Origin: Fimbriimonadaceae bacterium
GTDB taxonomy: Bacteria > Armatimonadota > Fimbriimonadia > Fimbriimonadales > Fimbriimonadaceae
DNA: 64,000 nucleotides
Direction: 5' to 3'
NCBI GenBank assembly: GCA_019638775.1
Contig: JAHBTD010000003.1
Coordinates: 186,001-250,000, forward strand
This document shows, piece by piece, positions 6,827 through 15,311 of this stretch; the stretch's first letter is position 1; every line of letters begins with the position of its first letter. The notes below the pieces were generated by a model that did no database searches, was not told the DNA's origin, and worked only from the letters and a program-made list of their open reading frames with translations. The translations under genes and the position numbers were made by a program.

Positions 6827-9310
6827 TTGATTCACAGTCATTCATTCGAGGTTGAGGGAAAGACCCTTAACATCGAAACCGGTCGCGTAGCCAAGCAGGC
6901 AGGCGGCTCCGTTTTGTTCGGAATGGGCGAAACGGTTGTCTTGGCTACGGCCACTATGTCCCGCAATGCTAAGGAAGGCATTGATTTCCTTCCTCTTGTT
7001 TGCGATTTTGAAGAGCGCAAGTACGCTGTCGGCAAAATCCCTGGCGGATTTAACAAGCGCGGCGGACGTCCGAGCGACAAAGCTATTCTCACCAGCCGGT
7101 TGATCGACCGTCCTATCCGACCGCTCTTCCCGAAAGGCCTGCGAAACGACGTTCAAGTCATCGCGATGCCGTTTTCGGTCGATCCTGAGTGTCCGCCGGA
7201 CGTTCTTGCAATCTGTGCCGCTGGCTGTGCCCTCGCGATTTCCGATATTCCGTTCCGAGGAGCGGTTGCCGGCGTCCGTGTAGGCCGTATCGACGGCAAG
7301 TTCATTCTTTTCCCAAGCCACGCCGAAATTGCGGAGTCCGATCTCGACCTTTGTGTCGCCGGACATAAGGAAGCGATTTCGATGGTGGAGTGCGGCTCCA
7401 ACGAAGTGTCCGAGGCCGATATGGTCAAGGCGCTCAAATTTGCTCAAGACGCGATCCGAGTGATCTGCCTTGAGTTCGAAGAGTTCGCCAAGACAGCGGG
7501 CAAGCCGAAGCGCGAAGTCACCCTTTACGAAACCGACGAGGCGATGGTCGCCAAGATCGAAAAGGCAGAGAGCAAGTCCATCAAGGCCGCTCTCATCAAC
7601 CCCGACAAGGCCACTCGCGAATCCGCGCTCGACGACATCATCAAAGAGATCGTCGCCAAGTACAAACCGGAATACGAAGACAAGCCCGAGCTTCAGAAGC
7701 AGCTTCCCGAAGCCGCCGACAAGGTTGTCAAAAAGATGGTGCGCAAGCTCATCATCGAAGAAGACACGCGTCCGGACGGTCGTGGACTGGATGAGATCCG
7801 AAATCTGGAAGCAGCCGCTGGAATGCTGCCGAGAGTCCACGGTTCGGGTCTGTTCACACGTGGCCAGACACAGGTCATGACGGTTTTGACGATGGGTATG
7901 CCAAAGGATGCTCAACTCGTCGATGCTCTTGAGGACAACTACGAGAAGCGCTATATGCACTTCTATAACTTCCCGCCCTATTCGGTCGGCGAAGTTCGGA
8001 TGTTGCGCGGCGCAGGCCGACGCGAAGTAGGCCACGGCGCACTTGCCGAGAGAGCGCTCATTCCCGTGCTCCCGTTTGACGATCCTGAATTCCCGTACAC
8101 GCTTCACCTCGTGAGCGATGTGCTCGAGTCCAACGGTTCGACGTCGATGGCGTCGGTCTGCGGTTCGACCCTCGCCCTCATGGATGCAGGCGTTCCGATC
8201 AAGGCCGCTGTCGCTGGAATCGCGATGGGCTTGATGTCGGACGGTAAGAAGTTCAAAGTTCTTACGGACATCATGGGAATGGAGGACTTCTGCGGCGACA
8301 TGGACTTCAAGGTCGCTGGAACGCGAGACGGCATTACCGCTTTGCAGCTTGATACCAAGCTCGATGGAATTCCTGAGAAGGTTCTTTCCGATGCGCTTGC
8401 TCAAGCGAAGAAAGCGAGAATGCAGATCCTCGACGTGATCGACGCTGAGATCGCTCAGCCGCGATCCGAATATGCAGCTTCTGCTCCTCGCGTTGTGACC
8501 CTGACGATCAACCCCGAGAAGATCGGCGCTTTGATCGGACCGGGAGGCGCGACGATCCGCAAGATCACAAGCACCACCGGAGTCGAGATCGACGTTCAGC
8601 AGGATGGTCGAGTTCTCGTCGCAAGCACGACCGGAACCGCTTCCGACGAGGCGATTTCGATTATCAAGTCGCTGACCGACGAAGTTACCGTAGGCTCCGA
8701 GTTCATGGGAACGGTTTCACGACTCATGGGCCGTGGCGCGATGGTCGAGTACATCGCAGGCCGAGAGGGCATGGTCCTCTTGGAGCAGCTTACGCCGAAC
8801 CCAATCCGAAGGCCGGAAGATGTCGTCAACGTTGGCGATAAGGTCCGAGTTAAGGTTCACGAGGTCGACAGCATGGGCCGCATCAACTTGACGGCGATCG
8901 GCGTTCCGCAGGAACTGCCTTCCCTTGCCGACAACGAGGCAGCAACGCCTCCTCCTCCCGGTAGCGGCGGCGGAGATCGTGGCGGACGCGGTGGAGATCG
9001 CGGAGGCCGAGGCGGCGGAGACCGAGGTGGACGCGGCGGTTATGATCGCGGTGGAGACCGAGGTGGACGTGGCGGAGATCGCGGCGGACGCGGTGGTGGA
9101 TTTGACCGTGGCGATCGTGGAGATCGGGGCGGCGACCGTGGTGGAGATCGCGGTGGTCGAGACCGAGACCGAGCGCCCGTAGAATCGAGCGAGCCGAAAG
9201 CCGAGTTCCGAAGCGCTGAGCCGAAGACCCCCGAAGTTCCGAGCAGCTTCCCCAAGAAGAGCCGTGGTGACGACGAAGATGTGAACACACGCTTCCGTCC
9301 GCGACGGTAA
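6827..9310 (+). CDS. pnp: Polyribonucleotide nucleotidyltransferase (PNPase) with RGG-rich tail
   Basis: Phosphorolytic 3'-5' exoribonuclease and degradosome component. The start is TTG at 6827 behind TAGGAGG. In order: two RNase PH-like domains (first from residue 1; second with RPDGRGLDEIRNLEAAAGMLPRVHGSGLFTRGQTQ), a KH domain (GALIGPGGATIRKI, about residue 567) and an S1 domain (about 620-700). After S1, residues about 712-783 are almost entirely Gly, Arg and Asp in GGDRGGRGG repeats, followed by a charged end. The usual protein ends near residue 700-710, so the tail of about 115 residues is additional; RGG tracts commonly bind RNA or promote condensates, which is inference here. Confidence 0.97.
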   Translation: MIHSHSFEVEGKTLNIETGRVAKQAGGSVLFGMGETVVLATATMSRNAKEGIDFLPLVCDFEERKYAVGKIPGGFNKRGGRPSDKAILTSRLIDRPIRPLFPKGLRNDVQVIAMPFSVDPECPPDVLAICAAGCALAISDIPFRGAVAGVRVGRIDGKFILFPSHAEIAESDLDLCVAGHKEAISMVECGSNEVSEADMVKALKFAQDAIRVICLEFEEFAKTAGKPKREVTLYETDEAMVAKIEKAESKSIKAALINPDKATRESALDDIIKEIVAKYKPEYEDKPELQKQLPEAADKVVKKMVRKLIIEEDTRPDGRGLDEIRNLEAAAGMLPRVHGSGLFTRGQTQVMTVLTMGMPKDAQLVDALEDNYEKRYMHFYNFPPYSVGEVRMLRGAGRREVGHGALAERALIPVLPFDDPEFPYTLHLVSDVLESNGSTSMASVCGSTLALMDAGVPIKAAVAGIAMGLMSDGKKFKVLTDIMGMEDFCGDMDFKVAGTRDGITALQLDTKLDGIPEKVLSDALAQAKKARMQILDVIDAEIAQPRSEYAASAPRVVTLTINPEKIGALIGPGGATIRKITSTTGVEIDVQQDGRVLVASTTGTASDEAISIIKSLTDEVTVGSEFMGTVSRLMGRGAMVEYIAGREGMVLLEQLTPNPIRRPEDVVNVGDKVRVKVHEVDSMGRINLTAIGVPQELPSLADNEAATPPPPGSGGGDRGGRGGDRGGRGGGDRGGRGGYDRGGDRGGRGGDRGGRGGGFDRGDRGDRGGDRGGDRGGRDRDRAPVESSEPKAEFRSAEPKTPEVPSSFPKKSRGDDEDVNTRFRPRR

Positions 9311-9331
9311 GCATAGGTTCAAAAAAAACGA

Positions 9332-9365
9332 AAAGAGCCTCCGATCATTCGGGGGCTCTTTTTCT
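9332..9365 (+). terminator. Rho-independent terminator of rpsO-pnp
   Basis: AAAGAGCC-T-CCGA, loop TCAT, then TCGG-G-GGCTCTTT followed by more T. It lies about 20 bases after the pnp stop. Confidence 0.9.
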
Positions 9366-9421
9366 TGGCTAATCGTCCCTTTCACGACAGCGACGTGGCC
9401 AACCGGAACTCCACCCCCTTG

Positions 9422-9461
9422 CCCCCTCCTCATCAAGCCTTCGGCGTTGACGAGGAGGGGG
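9422..9461. repeat. Large intergenic inverted repeat
   Basis: CCCCCTCCTC (9422-9431) pairs with GAGGAGGGGG (9452-9461), and the inner bases TCAAGCC and GGC(G)TTGA pair too. It lies between convergent pnp and the GNAT gene. It lacks a T-run and looks like a REP-type dispersed element; compare 51727-51780. Confidence 0.6.
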
Positions 9462-9473
9462 AGAAAGGCAAGG

Positions 9474-10439
9474 TCACAGCATCTTCTGGACCAGGATGTA
9501 ATCGGTGAAGTACTTGAACCCGAGGTCCAGGTTGAGCTGATACATCGGATTGTTCTCTTCGTTGTCCGTCGTGACCGTCTTGATCCCTTTGCTCTTCGCA
9601 CAGGCGAGCGAGTTCGCTTTCAGCGCGGTGGCGATCCCACGACGTCGATAATCCCGTCGCATCCCCGTCAAGCCCGTGGTAGCGAGCTTAGAATCGACAA
9701 GATTCGGGTGAATCTGCGTCCCACCGGTAACCACATCGCCATCCATCGCAACCCACAGGGAGTTGTAGTCAAGGGCGGGGTCGGCAAGTTGCTTCAAGAA
9801 GGCCTCAAAAGGCGTGTCCTTCCAGGGCTCGGGAAGCGGCACGTCGCTCATCAGGTCGCTATCCAACCGCCAATACTGATGCTGCCAAGTGTCAGGATAG
9901 CGGTCCTTAAACTGATTGAGCGTAATCAGCTCAATGCCCTGCTTTTGGACACGTTCGATAGCGCCAGAGAACCGCGAAGGATCAAACTCATCGAGTTCAA
10001 GTTTGCTTCCGGGGCACTTGAGAGTCACGCTAAAGCCCTGACCTTCGAACCAATCGCCAAACTCTGGCTTGTCGGAACGCCAATGTGAAGAGATTCGCTT
10101 TGCCCCTTCGGCAACGGCAATCTCCGAGAGCTTCTCGAAAAACTCCGCGTGTCGCTCCATGTAGCCAGGCTCCGTCAAACAAGAGACCTGGACGTTATAA
10201 ATCTTTTCGACCTCTTGCCAATAAGCCTCGTGAACGGTGCCGTAAGCAACCGCTCTATCTCCATCGAACATCAGCAGCCGCTTTGAGAAGGTCCCCTCGG
10301 GCTGCATCTCCCTCCAAGACTTGGCTTGAGTGACGGTAATGGGAGAATAGATCTCCTTGGTGTTGCGAATCTTGATCGCAACTTCCCAATCTTCCAACGT
10401 TTCTAATTCACGGAATTTCAATAATGTGTTAGCGGACAT
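9474..10439 (-). CDS. Tandem GNAT-fold acetyltransferase
   Basis: A 321-residue protein with two GNAT-like halves. The C-terminal half carries the acetyl-CoA loop signature as TGMRRDYRRRGIATALKANSLACAK and the later NNPMYQLNLDLGFKYF motif typical of an active GNAT domain. The N-terminal half (FRELETLEDWEVAIKIRN to DWFEGQGFSV) is more diverged. I prefer the ATG at 10439, preceded by AAAGGGG, over one six codons upstream. The substrate is unknown. A leader peptide gene precedes it in the same transcript (10529-10579), and the ABC-F gene is divergent. Confidence 0.85.
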   Translation of the reverse strand: MSANTLLKFRELETLEDWEVAIKIRNTKEIYSPITVTQAKSWREMQPEGTFSKRLLMFDGDRAVAYGTVHEAYWQEVEKIYNVQVSCLTEPGYMERHAEFFEKLSEIAVAEGAKRISSHWRSDKPEFGDWFEGQGFSVTLKCPGSKLELDEFDPSRFSGAIERVQKQGIELITLNQFKDRYPDTWQHQYWRLDSDLMSDVPLPEPWKDTPFEAFLKQLADPALDYNSLWVAMDGDVVTGGTQIHPNLVDSKLATTGLTGMRRDYRRRGIATALKANSLACAKSKGIKTVTTDNEENNPMYQLNLDLGFKYFTDYILVQKML

Positions 10440-10528
10440 AGTGACCCCTTTGGGCATTGTCGGGCAGCCAAAAAAGGCTGTAGTAAGGCGTGGAAATAAG
10501 GGGGCGAGAAGCCCTCAATCAGCGCGTG

Positions 10529-10579
10529 TCAACGGTTTGCGCTGTTGGAGGCGGTTGTGTTTAGTTTGGTTTTCATCAT
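10529..10579 (-). CDS. Leader peptide upstream of the GNAT gene, 16 codons
   Basis: Minus-strand frame MMKTKLNTTASNSANR with an excellent GGAGG (10588-10592) 8 bases upstream of the ATG, and a perfect TATAAT (10610-10615 on the plus strand as ATTATA) about 18 bases further up. It ends about 90 bases before the GNAT ATG. The region between can form small hairpins (AGCC-TTTTT-GGCT near 10475; GGGC/GCCC near 10510). The layout resembles attenuation leaders; there is no direct evidence of regulation. Confidence 0.45.
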   Translation of the reverse strand: MMKTKLNTTASNSANR

Positions 10580-10609
10580 CTTTGGCACCTCCGAAAAGTT
10601 GGTGGAGAG

Positions 10610-10615
10610 ATTATA
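10610..10615 (-). promoter_or_regulatory. -10 box of the leader-GNAT transcript
   Basis: Perfect TATAAT on the minus strand, within the 230-base divergent region between the GNAT and ABC-F genes. No strong -35 is seen 17 bases upstream. Confidence 0.5.
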
Positions 10616-10669
10616 GCCGAACTTGTGAGTTTGCGTAAGCCTTAGGGTCCCAACAGGCTCGCCGGTAAA

Positions 10670-12580
10670 ATGAGCCCCGTGCTGCTCAACGTCTCCAGCA
10701 TCCAAAAAGCGTTTGGCCCCGATGAAATACTTCGGGATGCTACGTTTCGCCTGGACCATCGCAGCAAAGTCGCCTTGGTCGGGCGGAACGGGGCTGGCAA
10801 AACAACGCTTCTGCGCATTCTCATCGGGGAAGAAATCAAAGACGGCGGCAACATTACGTGGGCAAAGGGCGCGCGCTGGGGCTACCTTCGTCAGCAGCAC
10901 GACGATGAGCCCGATCAAAGCGTCTTGGAGGCGGCTTCGGAGGCGCGGAAGCACTTGCTTGACCTCAAAACCCGCCTTGATGAACTTCAGGTGCGAATTG
11001 AGGACAACCCGACCCCGGAAGAGTTGGAAGAGTATTCGGTTCTTCATGAGCACTTTATCGAGCAGGACGGCTACGATGCCGAGCGGCAAGTTCTGAATAT
11101 GCTGGAGCACTTTGGCTTCAAGCCCAGTGAATTTGAAAAGCGGGTCTCGATGTTAAGCGGGGGCGAACGGACGCGTCTTAACCTGGCGCGACTACTTCTC
11201 GAAGAGCCCGATGTTCTCATCCTCGACGAGCCAACGAACCACCTGGATATGGACGCGGCCGAGTGGCTGGAAGGGTGGATTCGGGAGTATCGCGGTTCGG
11301 TGCTGATCGTTTCGCACGATCGCACATTCCTCAACAACACCGCCGAGCACGTCGTCGAACTATCCGAGGGCAAGACAAAGACCTACGTGGGCAACTACGA
11401 CCGCTTTGAGGTGCTGAAGGCCGAAGAGATTGCGCGACAAGGAGAGGTAGCCCGACGCCAGCAACAGCAAATCGGGAAGATGGATGAGTTTGTGCGGCGG
11501 TTTATGAACTCCCAGCGGACCGCTCAAGCCCGAGGTCGCGAAAAGCTCATGAACCGGCTCAAGTCGCAGATGGCGGAAACGCCACAGCAGGAAAGCGCGA
11601 TGGCGGCGGGGTTTGCCCAGGTCGCACGGAGTGGGGATATCGTACTCGAAGCAAAGAAATTAGGCTTTGCCTTCCCGGATGAAGAGCTTTTTCATGGCCT
11701 GGATTGGACGGTGCGCTGGCAGGAGCGATGGGGGATCATCGGTCCGAACGGGAGTGGAAAATCCACGCTGACCAAGATTGCCCAGGGTGAGCTTCCTCCG
11801 ACGGTTGGCTCAATTCGAACCGGAACAAAGGTCGTTGTGGGCTGGTTTCGGCAGGACGCCGAAGATTTGGACACTGAGGCGACACCCTTGGAGACATTGG
11901 TTGACGTGTGCGGCCTTGGAGCCGCCGAAGCTCGGACAGTGTTGGGCAGGTTTCTGATCTCCGATGACGACGCGTTACGCCCGGTTCGAACGCTCAGCGG
12001 AGGAGAACGGAACAAGCTCCAACTCGCGGCAATCACGGTGATGCGGCCCAACTTGTTGATTCTCGATGAGCCGACTAACCACCTGGACATAGCTTCGCGT
12101 GAGGCTCTCGCAAAGGTGTTGAAGGACTATCAGGGGACGTTGATTCTGGTCTCCCACGACCGTTGGTTGCTCGGTGAGGTCACGAACAACATTCTTGACC
12201 TCCAGCCGTCGGGACCGAAGCTGTATCCCGGCGGCTTTAACGACTACCGGGCACGGTCGGGAGGGCAACGCTCCGTCGTTGCCGAATCCAAACAGGCACG
12301 GCAACAACAAAGCGTAGCCCGCCCAACCCTGTCCCCCCATGAGATTAGCAAGGAGATAGGGCGGCAAACGGATGCCTTGGCCAAGGCTGAACAAGCCGTA
12401 TTCGATGCTGAGGCGGACCTTGCCAAGCTTGAAAGCCAAATGGCGAACCCTGACCCCAATGCCGATTTTCACGCGCTCGGGAAAAGGCATGGTGAGCTAA
12501 AGCAAGCCGTCGATGAAGCTACGGAGAAGTGGATCGCTACCGGAGAGCGGTTGGACGAACTGAAGGCAATGCAGGGCTAG
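10670..12580 (+). CDS. ABC-F family ATPase
   Basis: Soluble protein with two ABC ATPase domains and no membrane segments, as in the ABC-F translation factors and ribosome-protection proteins. Walker A motifs are GRNGAGKTT (residues 38-46) and GPNGSGKST (about 357-365); signatures LSGGERTR (about 162) and LSGGERNK (about 442); Walker B LDEPTNHLD twice (about 184 and 464). The linker (about 250-310) is rich in Arg, Gln and Lys. The C-terminal 90 residues form a predicted coiled coil, as in Uup/YfmR-type members. The subfamily cannot be settled by eye. It is divergent from the GNAT gene. Confidence 0.93.
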   Translation: MSPVLLNVSSIQKAFGPDEILRDATFRLDHRSKVALVGRNGAGKTTLLRILIGEEIKDGGNITWAKGARWGYLRQQHDDEPDQSVLEAASEARKHLLDLKTRLDELQVRIEDNPTPEELEEYSVLHEHFIEQDGYDAERQVLNMLEHFGFKPSEFEKRVSMLSGGERTRLNLARLLLEEPDVLILDEPTNHLDMDAAEWLEGWIREYRGSVLIVSHDRTFLNNTAEHVVELSEGKTKTYVGNYDRFEVLKAEEIARQGEVARRQQQQIGKMDEFVRRFMNSQRTAQARGREKLMNRLKSQMAETPQQESAMAAGFAQVARSGDIVLEAKKLGFAFPDEELFHGLDWTVRWQERWGIIGPNGSGKSTLTKIAQGELPPTVGSIRTGTKVVVGWFRQDAEDLDTEATPLETLVDVCGLGAAEARTVLGRFLISDDDALRPVRTLSGGERNKLQLAAITVMRPNLLILDEPTNHLDIASREALAKVLKDYQGTLILVSHDRWLLGEVTNNILDLQPSGPKLYPGGFNDYRARSGGQRSVVAESKQARQQQSVARPTLSPHEISKEIGRQTDALAKAEQAVFDAEADLAKLESQMANPDPNADFHALGKRHGELKQAVDEATEKWIATGERLDELKAMQG

Positions 12581-13218
12581 CCTTTCTTGGCGGGCAGCAG
12601 GTTCTTGAAGTCGATGATGACGCGTGGGGCGTCGCTCTTGTCCTTAGCCTTGTCCGTAAAGTCGAAAACCGCCCGCGGTTTTTGGTGGGTCATGACTGAG
12701 TCGATGCTGTGCTGGTCTTTGGCATCATGCCAAGTCAGCTTTGCCATCACTTCGCCCTTTGTTTCGCTGCGGAGCTCAATGCTGATGTGAAGGCCGTTCG
12801 CACGGTCGTCTAGGCTCACCAGCGCACCATTGTTGACGATCAGCGACATGTTTTCGACGATATCCCGATCCTTTACTTCGAGCTTTATATCAAGCTGGAT
12901 TTTGACGGGCTCGACATCGAACCGCTTGACCAGCTCTTCAAGAGCCTTCAAGTCCTCCTCATTGCCTCGGGCGATGATGCTGTTGTCGGTTGGGTCGTGA
13001 CTGATGAAATCGACAGACCCAAGGTTTGCCTGATTGATCACTTTAACTAGTGTGCGATAGACGGAGTTGGCGGTTGTTCGACTAACGCGGATCTTCTTAA
13101 ACTGTTTTGACTGCTGGCTGGTCTCCAGTTCCGTTTTGAAAGCAACCGCAGGCGCAGGTCCGGGATTGCCCGAACTTACGGCGACGGCGACGCATGCAAC
13201 GATTGTAGTGATCAGCAT
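12577..13218 (-). CDS. Exported protein with a secretin N-domain
   Basis: A 213-residue protein with an N-terminal signal sequence (cleavage probably after VAVSSG or in PAPAVAF). The middle, VYRTLVKVINQANLGSVDFISHDPTDNSIIARGNEEDLKALEELVKRFDVEPVKIQLDIKLEV (about residues 50-115), is the pattern of the secretin N1/NolW-like domain that precedes secretin channels. The channel itself is absent. Its last codons overlap the convergent ABC-F gene by 4 bases. It could be a periplasmic partner of a secretin, or simply a small domain protein. Confidence 0.65.
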   Translation of the reverse strand: MLITTIVACVAVAVSSGNPGPAPAVAFKTELETSQQSKQFKKIRVSRTTANSVYRTLVKVINQANLGSVDFISHDPTDNSIIARGNEEDLKALEELVKRFDVEPVKIQLDIKLEVKDRDIVENMSLIVNNGALVSLDDRANGLHISIELRSETKGEVMAKLTWHDAKDQHSIDSVMTHQKPRAVFDFTDKAKDKSDAPRVIIDFKNLLPAKKG

Positions 13219-13273
13219 AAAACCCTCACTAACTGGAGGGATTCTACGCTGCTAAAGTTCGCTGCTGACGTCA

Positions 13274-13327
13274 GGGTGCAGGCATCCTTCCTGCGCCAAA
13301 AGCGGCGCTGAAACGCCGCACTCCATA
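13274..13327. repeat. Double-hairpin intergenic repeat
   Basis: GCAGG-CATCCTT-CCTGC (13278-13294) and then GCGGCG-CTGAAA-CGCCGC (13302-13319) between two minus-strand genes. The GC-rich paired-hairpin layout resembles the element at 52702-52773 in style, not sequence. Confidence 0.45.
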
Positions 13328-13331
13328 AGCG

Positions 13332-14141
13332 CTACCTCTTTGCAAATCCCTGTTTCTGAATAAATTCCTTCAACACCATGCGCCCAGACATGCTTCGCTC
13401 GCTGCCGTTGACCCTCTTGCCCGACCGCATCGACCAGGTCACCTCTCCCTTCATGCCTTGGCTCTCATAAAACGCCTGCATCCGCGCATCATATTCGGAC
13501 ACATCCACATCGCTTTGATAAGCCTCACGGAACCAAACGGCATCCGGGCTGAGCTTGGGCTTGATCTCAGCGGTCAAGGGCTCCTCGGGCCAACCGACAC
13601 AAAGCCCAAACGGGGAAAAGACGTGCTCGGGGAGATTTAGGAGTTGCTGGACTCCGGGCGGATCATTGCGCATCGCACCGATATAACAGATGCCCAATCC
13701 AAGCGATTCGGCGGCGCAGACCATCCTCTCTGCGGCGAGGGCCACATCGACCAAGGCCATGATAAAGAACTCTTCGTAGTCCAGACCTGCCGGGTCTTCA
13801 CCTACTTGTTTTGCCGCTTCGATGAGGCGGTGATGATCGGCAAGGAATGCAAAGAACCAAGCTGCTTCCCGTACCTGGCTCTGGTCGGCGCAGAGCTTGG
13901 CAATCGCCTCGCGGCGTTCCGGCTCTTGTACGCTGACCACGGACCACAATTGCAGATTGCTGCTCGTTGCCGCGCTTTGAGCTGCCGCGATCAAGCCTTG
14001 GACGGTGGCTTCTGGCACCGGATCGGGCTTGTATTTGCGCACAGAGCGGTGGTTTAAGAACTTGCCTAGATCGGGAAGGTCTGGGGGCGGATCGGTGCCG
14101 AGGCGAGCGTTCCACGCCGCTTGAGGAGTTTCGTCGAACAT
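13332..14141 (-). CDS. Nitroreductase-family FMN oxidoreductase (NfsA-like)
   Basis: A 269-residue flavoprotein of the NfsA/FRP type. The N-terminal FMN phosphate-binding pattern FLNHRSVRKYKPDPVPEATV is clear, followed by AAQSAATSSNLQLWSVVSV (Ser/Asn flavin contacts) and LGLGICYIGAMRNDP; the C-terminal part holds FGLCVGWPEE, as in NADPH-dependent nitro/flavin reductases. The chosen start is the ATG at 14141; the longer open frame upstream has no Shine-Dalgarno and no family similarity. It is 26 bases downstream of an anchored small protein on the same strand. Confidence 0.9.
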   Translation of the reverse strand: MFDETPQAAWNARLGTDPPPDLPDLGKFLNHRSVRKYKPDPVPEATVQGLIAAAQSAATSSNLQLWSVVSVQEPERREAIAKLCADQSQVREAAWFFAFLADHHRLIEAAKQVGEDPAGLDYEEFFIMALVDVALAAERMVCAAESLGLGICYIGAMRNDPPGVQQLLNLPEHVFSPFGLCVGWPEEPLTAEIKPKLSPDAVWFREAYQSDVDVSEYDARMQAFYESQGMKGEVTWSMRSGKRVNGSERSMSGRMVLKEFIQKQGFAKR

Positions 14142-14167
14142 CTGCCTAGAATTGTGGCACGGACGGG

Positions 14168-14647
14168 TTAGTTGAACTGCTCGGCTGTTGCGGGGAGATC
14201 GCCCACGGCTATATCCACAATCCTCCAGTCGTTCTCTCCGTTGCGTCGAAGCGTTAGTACCAGCAGTGCGTTCTTGTAGGCACACTGCATCTCGGCCCTG
14301 TACTTAAAATCGACTTTGGTGCCTTCCCCAGGCTTTAGGGCGACGCTGACACGCTTTTGGGTGACGGAGCCATAGGTGCCGTTCCACTCGGCGAATTTTT
14401 GACCATTCTCGGGCGCGCTCCACGAGGATTGAACTGACGGATCAAGAGCAGACTGCAAGTTCTCAAAGTTCCAGTTAGTAAAGATGTCGGCCACGTACTT
14501 CGACCCGGCCTCTCGCGCCTCACGCATATATGCCGCGTTGTCTTTAAATCCGACGATCTTATCCTTGATTGTTTGATAATTGACGGCAACGATAAGGATA
14601 GCGCCGAGAATGAGCGACCAGAGGATTATGCGTTTGGCGAGGGACAT
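14168..14647 (-). CDS. Membrane-anchored small protein, tandem family member 1
   Basis: A 159-residue protein with an N-terminal transmembrane anchor (about residues 5-24) and a soluble domain. It is a distant member of the four-gene array 14168-16399. It shares the anchor, a YVADIFTNWNFENLQSALDP block matching the KIAQPWD...LLDP block of its neighbours, and an NDWRIVDIAVG ending matching their NWYFNTFRI ending. The helix-then-sheet layout resembles NTF2-like (DUF4878/DUF4440-type) domains; the fold is inference and the function unknown. Confidence 0.7.
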   Translation of the reverse strand: MSLAKRIILWSLILGAILIVAVNYQTIKDKIVGFKDNAAYMREAREAGSKYVADIFTNWNFENLQSALDPSVQSSWSAPENGQKFAEWNGTYGSVTQKRVSVALKPGEGTKVDFKYRAEMQCAYKNALLVLTLRRNGENDWRIVDIAVGDLPATAEQFN

Positions 14648-14728
14648 TGTTCTGCGTCTCCGATTAGAACTTGCTTCTCATGCTATTACTTTTGTCAATG
14701 TTGTGCAACAGGCGAACGCCAAATGAAC

Positions 14729-15223
14729 CTACAAGGAAGTCTCGCTGCTCCCGGTAGAGTCCAAAACCCTCAGATCGTAAATCGACCACTTGTCACCACG
14801 CTTGCGCAGAATCATGTTCATATGCGCAACCTTCTTTTGAAAGACAACACCCGCAGAATAAGCCACTTCAGTGTAGGTGCCTTCCTCGGTCGTCGATTTA
14901 AACCTGTAGGCCATGGTTGAGCCGGAGAAGGAAACGGCTGATCCATATTCCGAGTTGAGCTCTTCAACGATCGGTTGAATGGTTTCCAAGGTATAGCGAC
15001 CCTTGACCGATTCATCAAGCATGTCAAAAATTGCCTGTGCGCTCCAGGGTTGAGCGACTTTCCTAAGGATGGTGTCACCCTCGGCCTGTGCCTCCTGCAT
15101 GACCTTGCCGCCACGATTGGCCATGATATAGGCACCTCCACCAAAGATGGCGGCCACCCCGCAGCAGCCAAAGACAAGCACTCCGGCAATGATCCAAAGG
15201 ACTAGCGCATTCGATTTTTGCAT
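14729..15223 (-). CDS. Membrane-anchored small protein, tandem family member 2
   Basis: A 164-residue paralogue. The N-terminal anchor is ALVLWIIAGVLVFGCCGVAAIFGGGAYIM. It is followed by ILRKVAQPWSAQAIFDMLDESVKG, a Tyr/Ser-rich middle and the final KRGDKWSIYDLRVLDS. The domain faces the periplasm if the positive N-terminus stays inside. Spacing to the next family gene is about 90 bases, so these may be separate units rather than one tight operon. Confidence 0.75.
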   Translation of the reverse strand: MQKSNALVLWIIAGVLVFGCCGVAAIFGGGAYIMANRGGKVMQEAQAEGDTILRKVAQPWSAQAIFDMLDESVKGRYTLETIQPIVEELNSEYGSAVSFSGSTMAYRFKSTTEEGTYTEVAYSAGVVFQKKVAHMNMILRKRGDKWSIYDLRVLDSTGSSETSL

Positions 15224-15311
15224 TGCTTCAAAAAGACGGACTGTGTGGTTTCACAGAGGGTTGCAAACACCTCGCAAACACGCTATCCGAAAGTACTGAC
15301 AACAGACTTTC

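Noticed and set aside
6842-8404. A 520-codon open frame on the minus strand opposite pnp
   Set aside because: It is antisense to a well conserved PNPase, has no family similarity or ribosome site, and is explained by codon bias of pnp.
8960-9170. Tandem DNA repeat suggestive of a CRISPR or minisatellite
   Set aside because: It is in-frame coding for the GGDRGG tail of PNPase, with irregular unit lengths and no spacers.
8717-9601. A 294-codon minus-strand frame through the RGG-coding region
   Set aside because: Low-complexity Ser/Thr/Ala product made by reading the Gly/Arg repeats backwards; it also runs through the pnp terminator.
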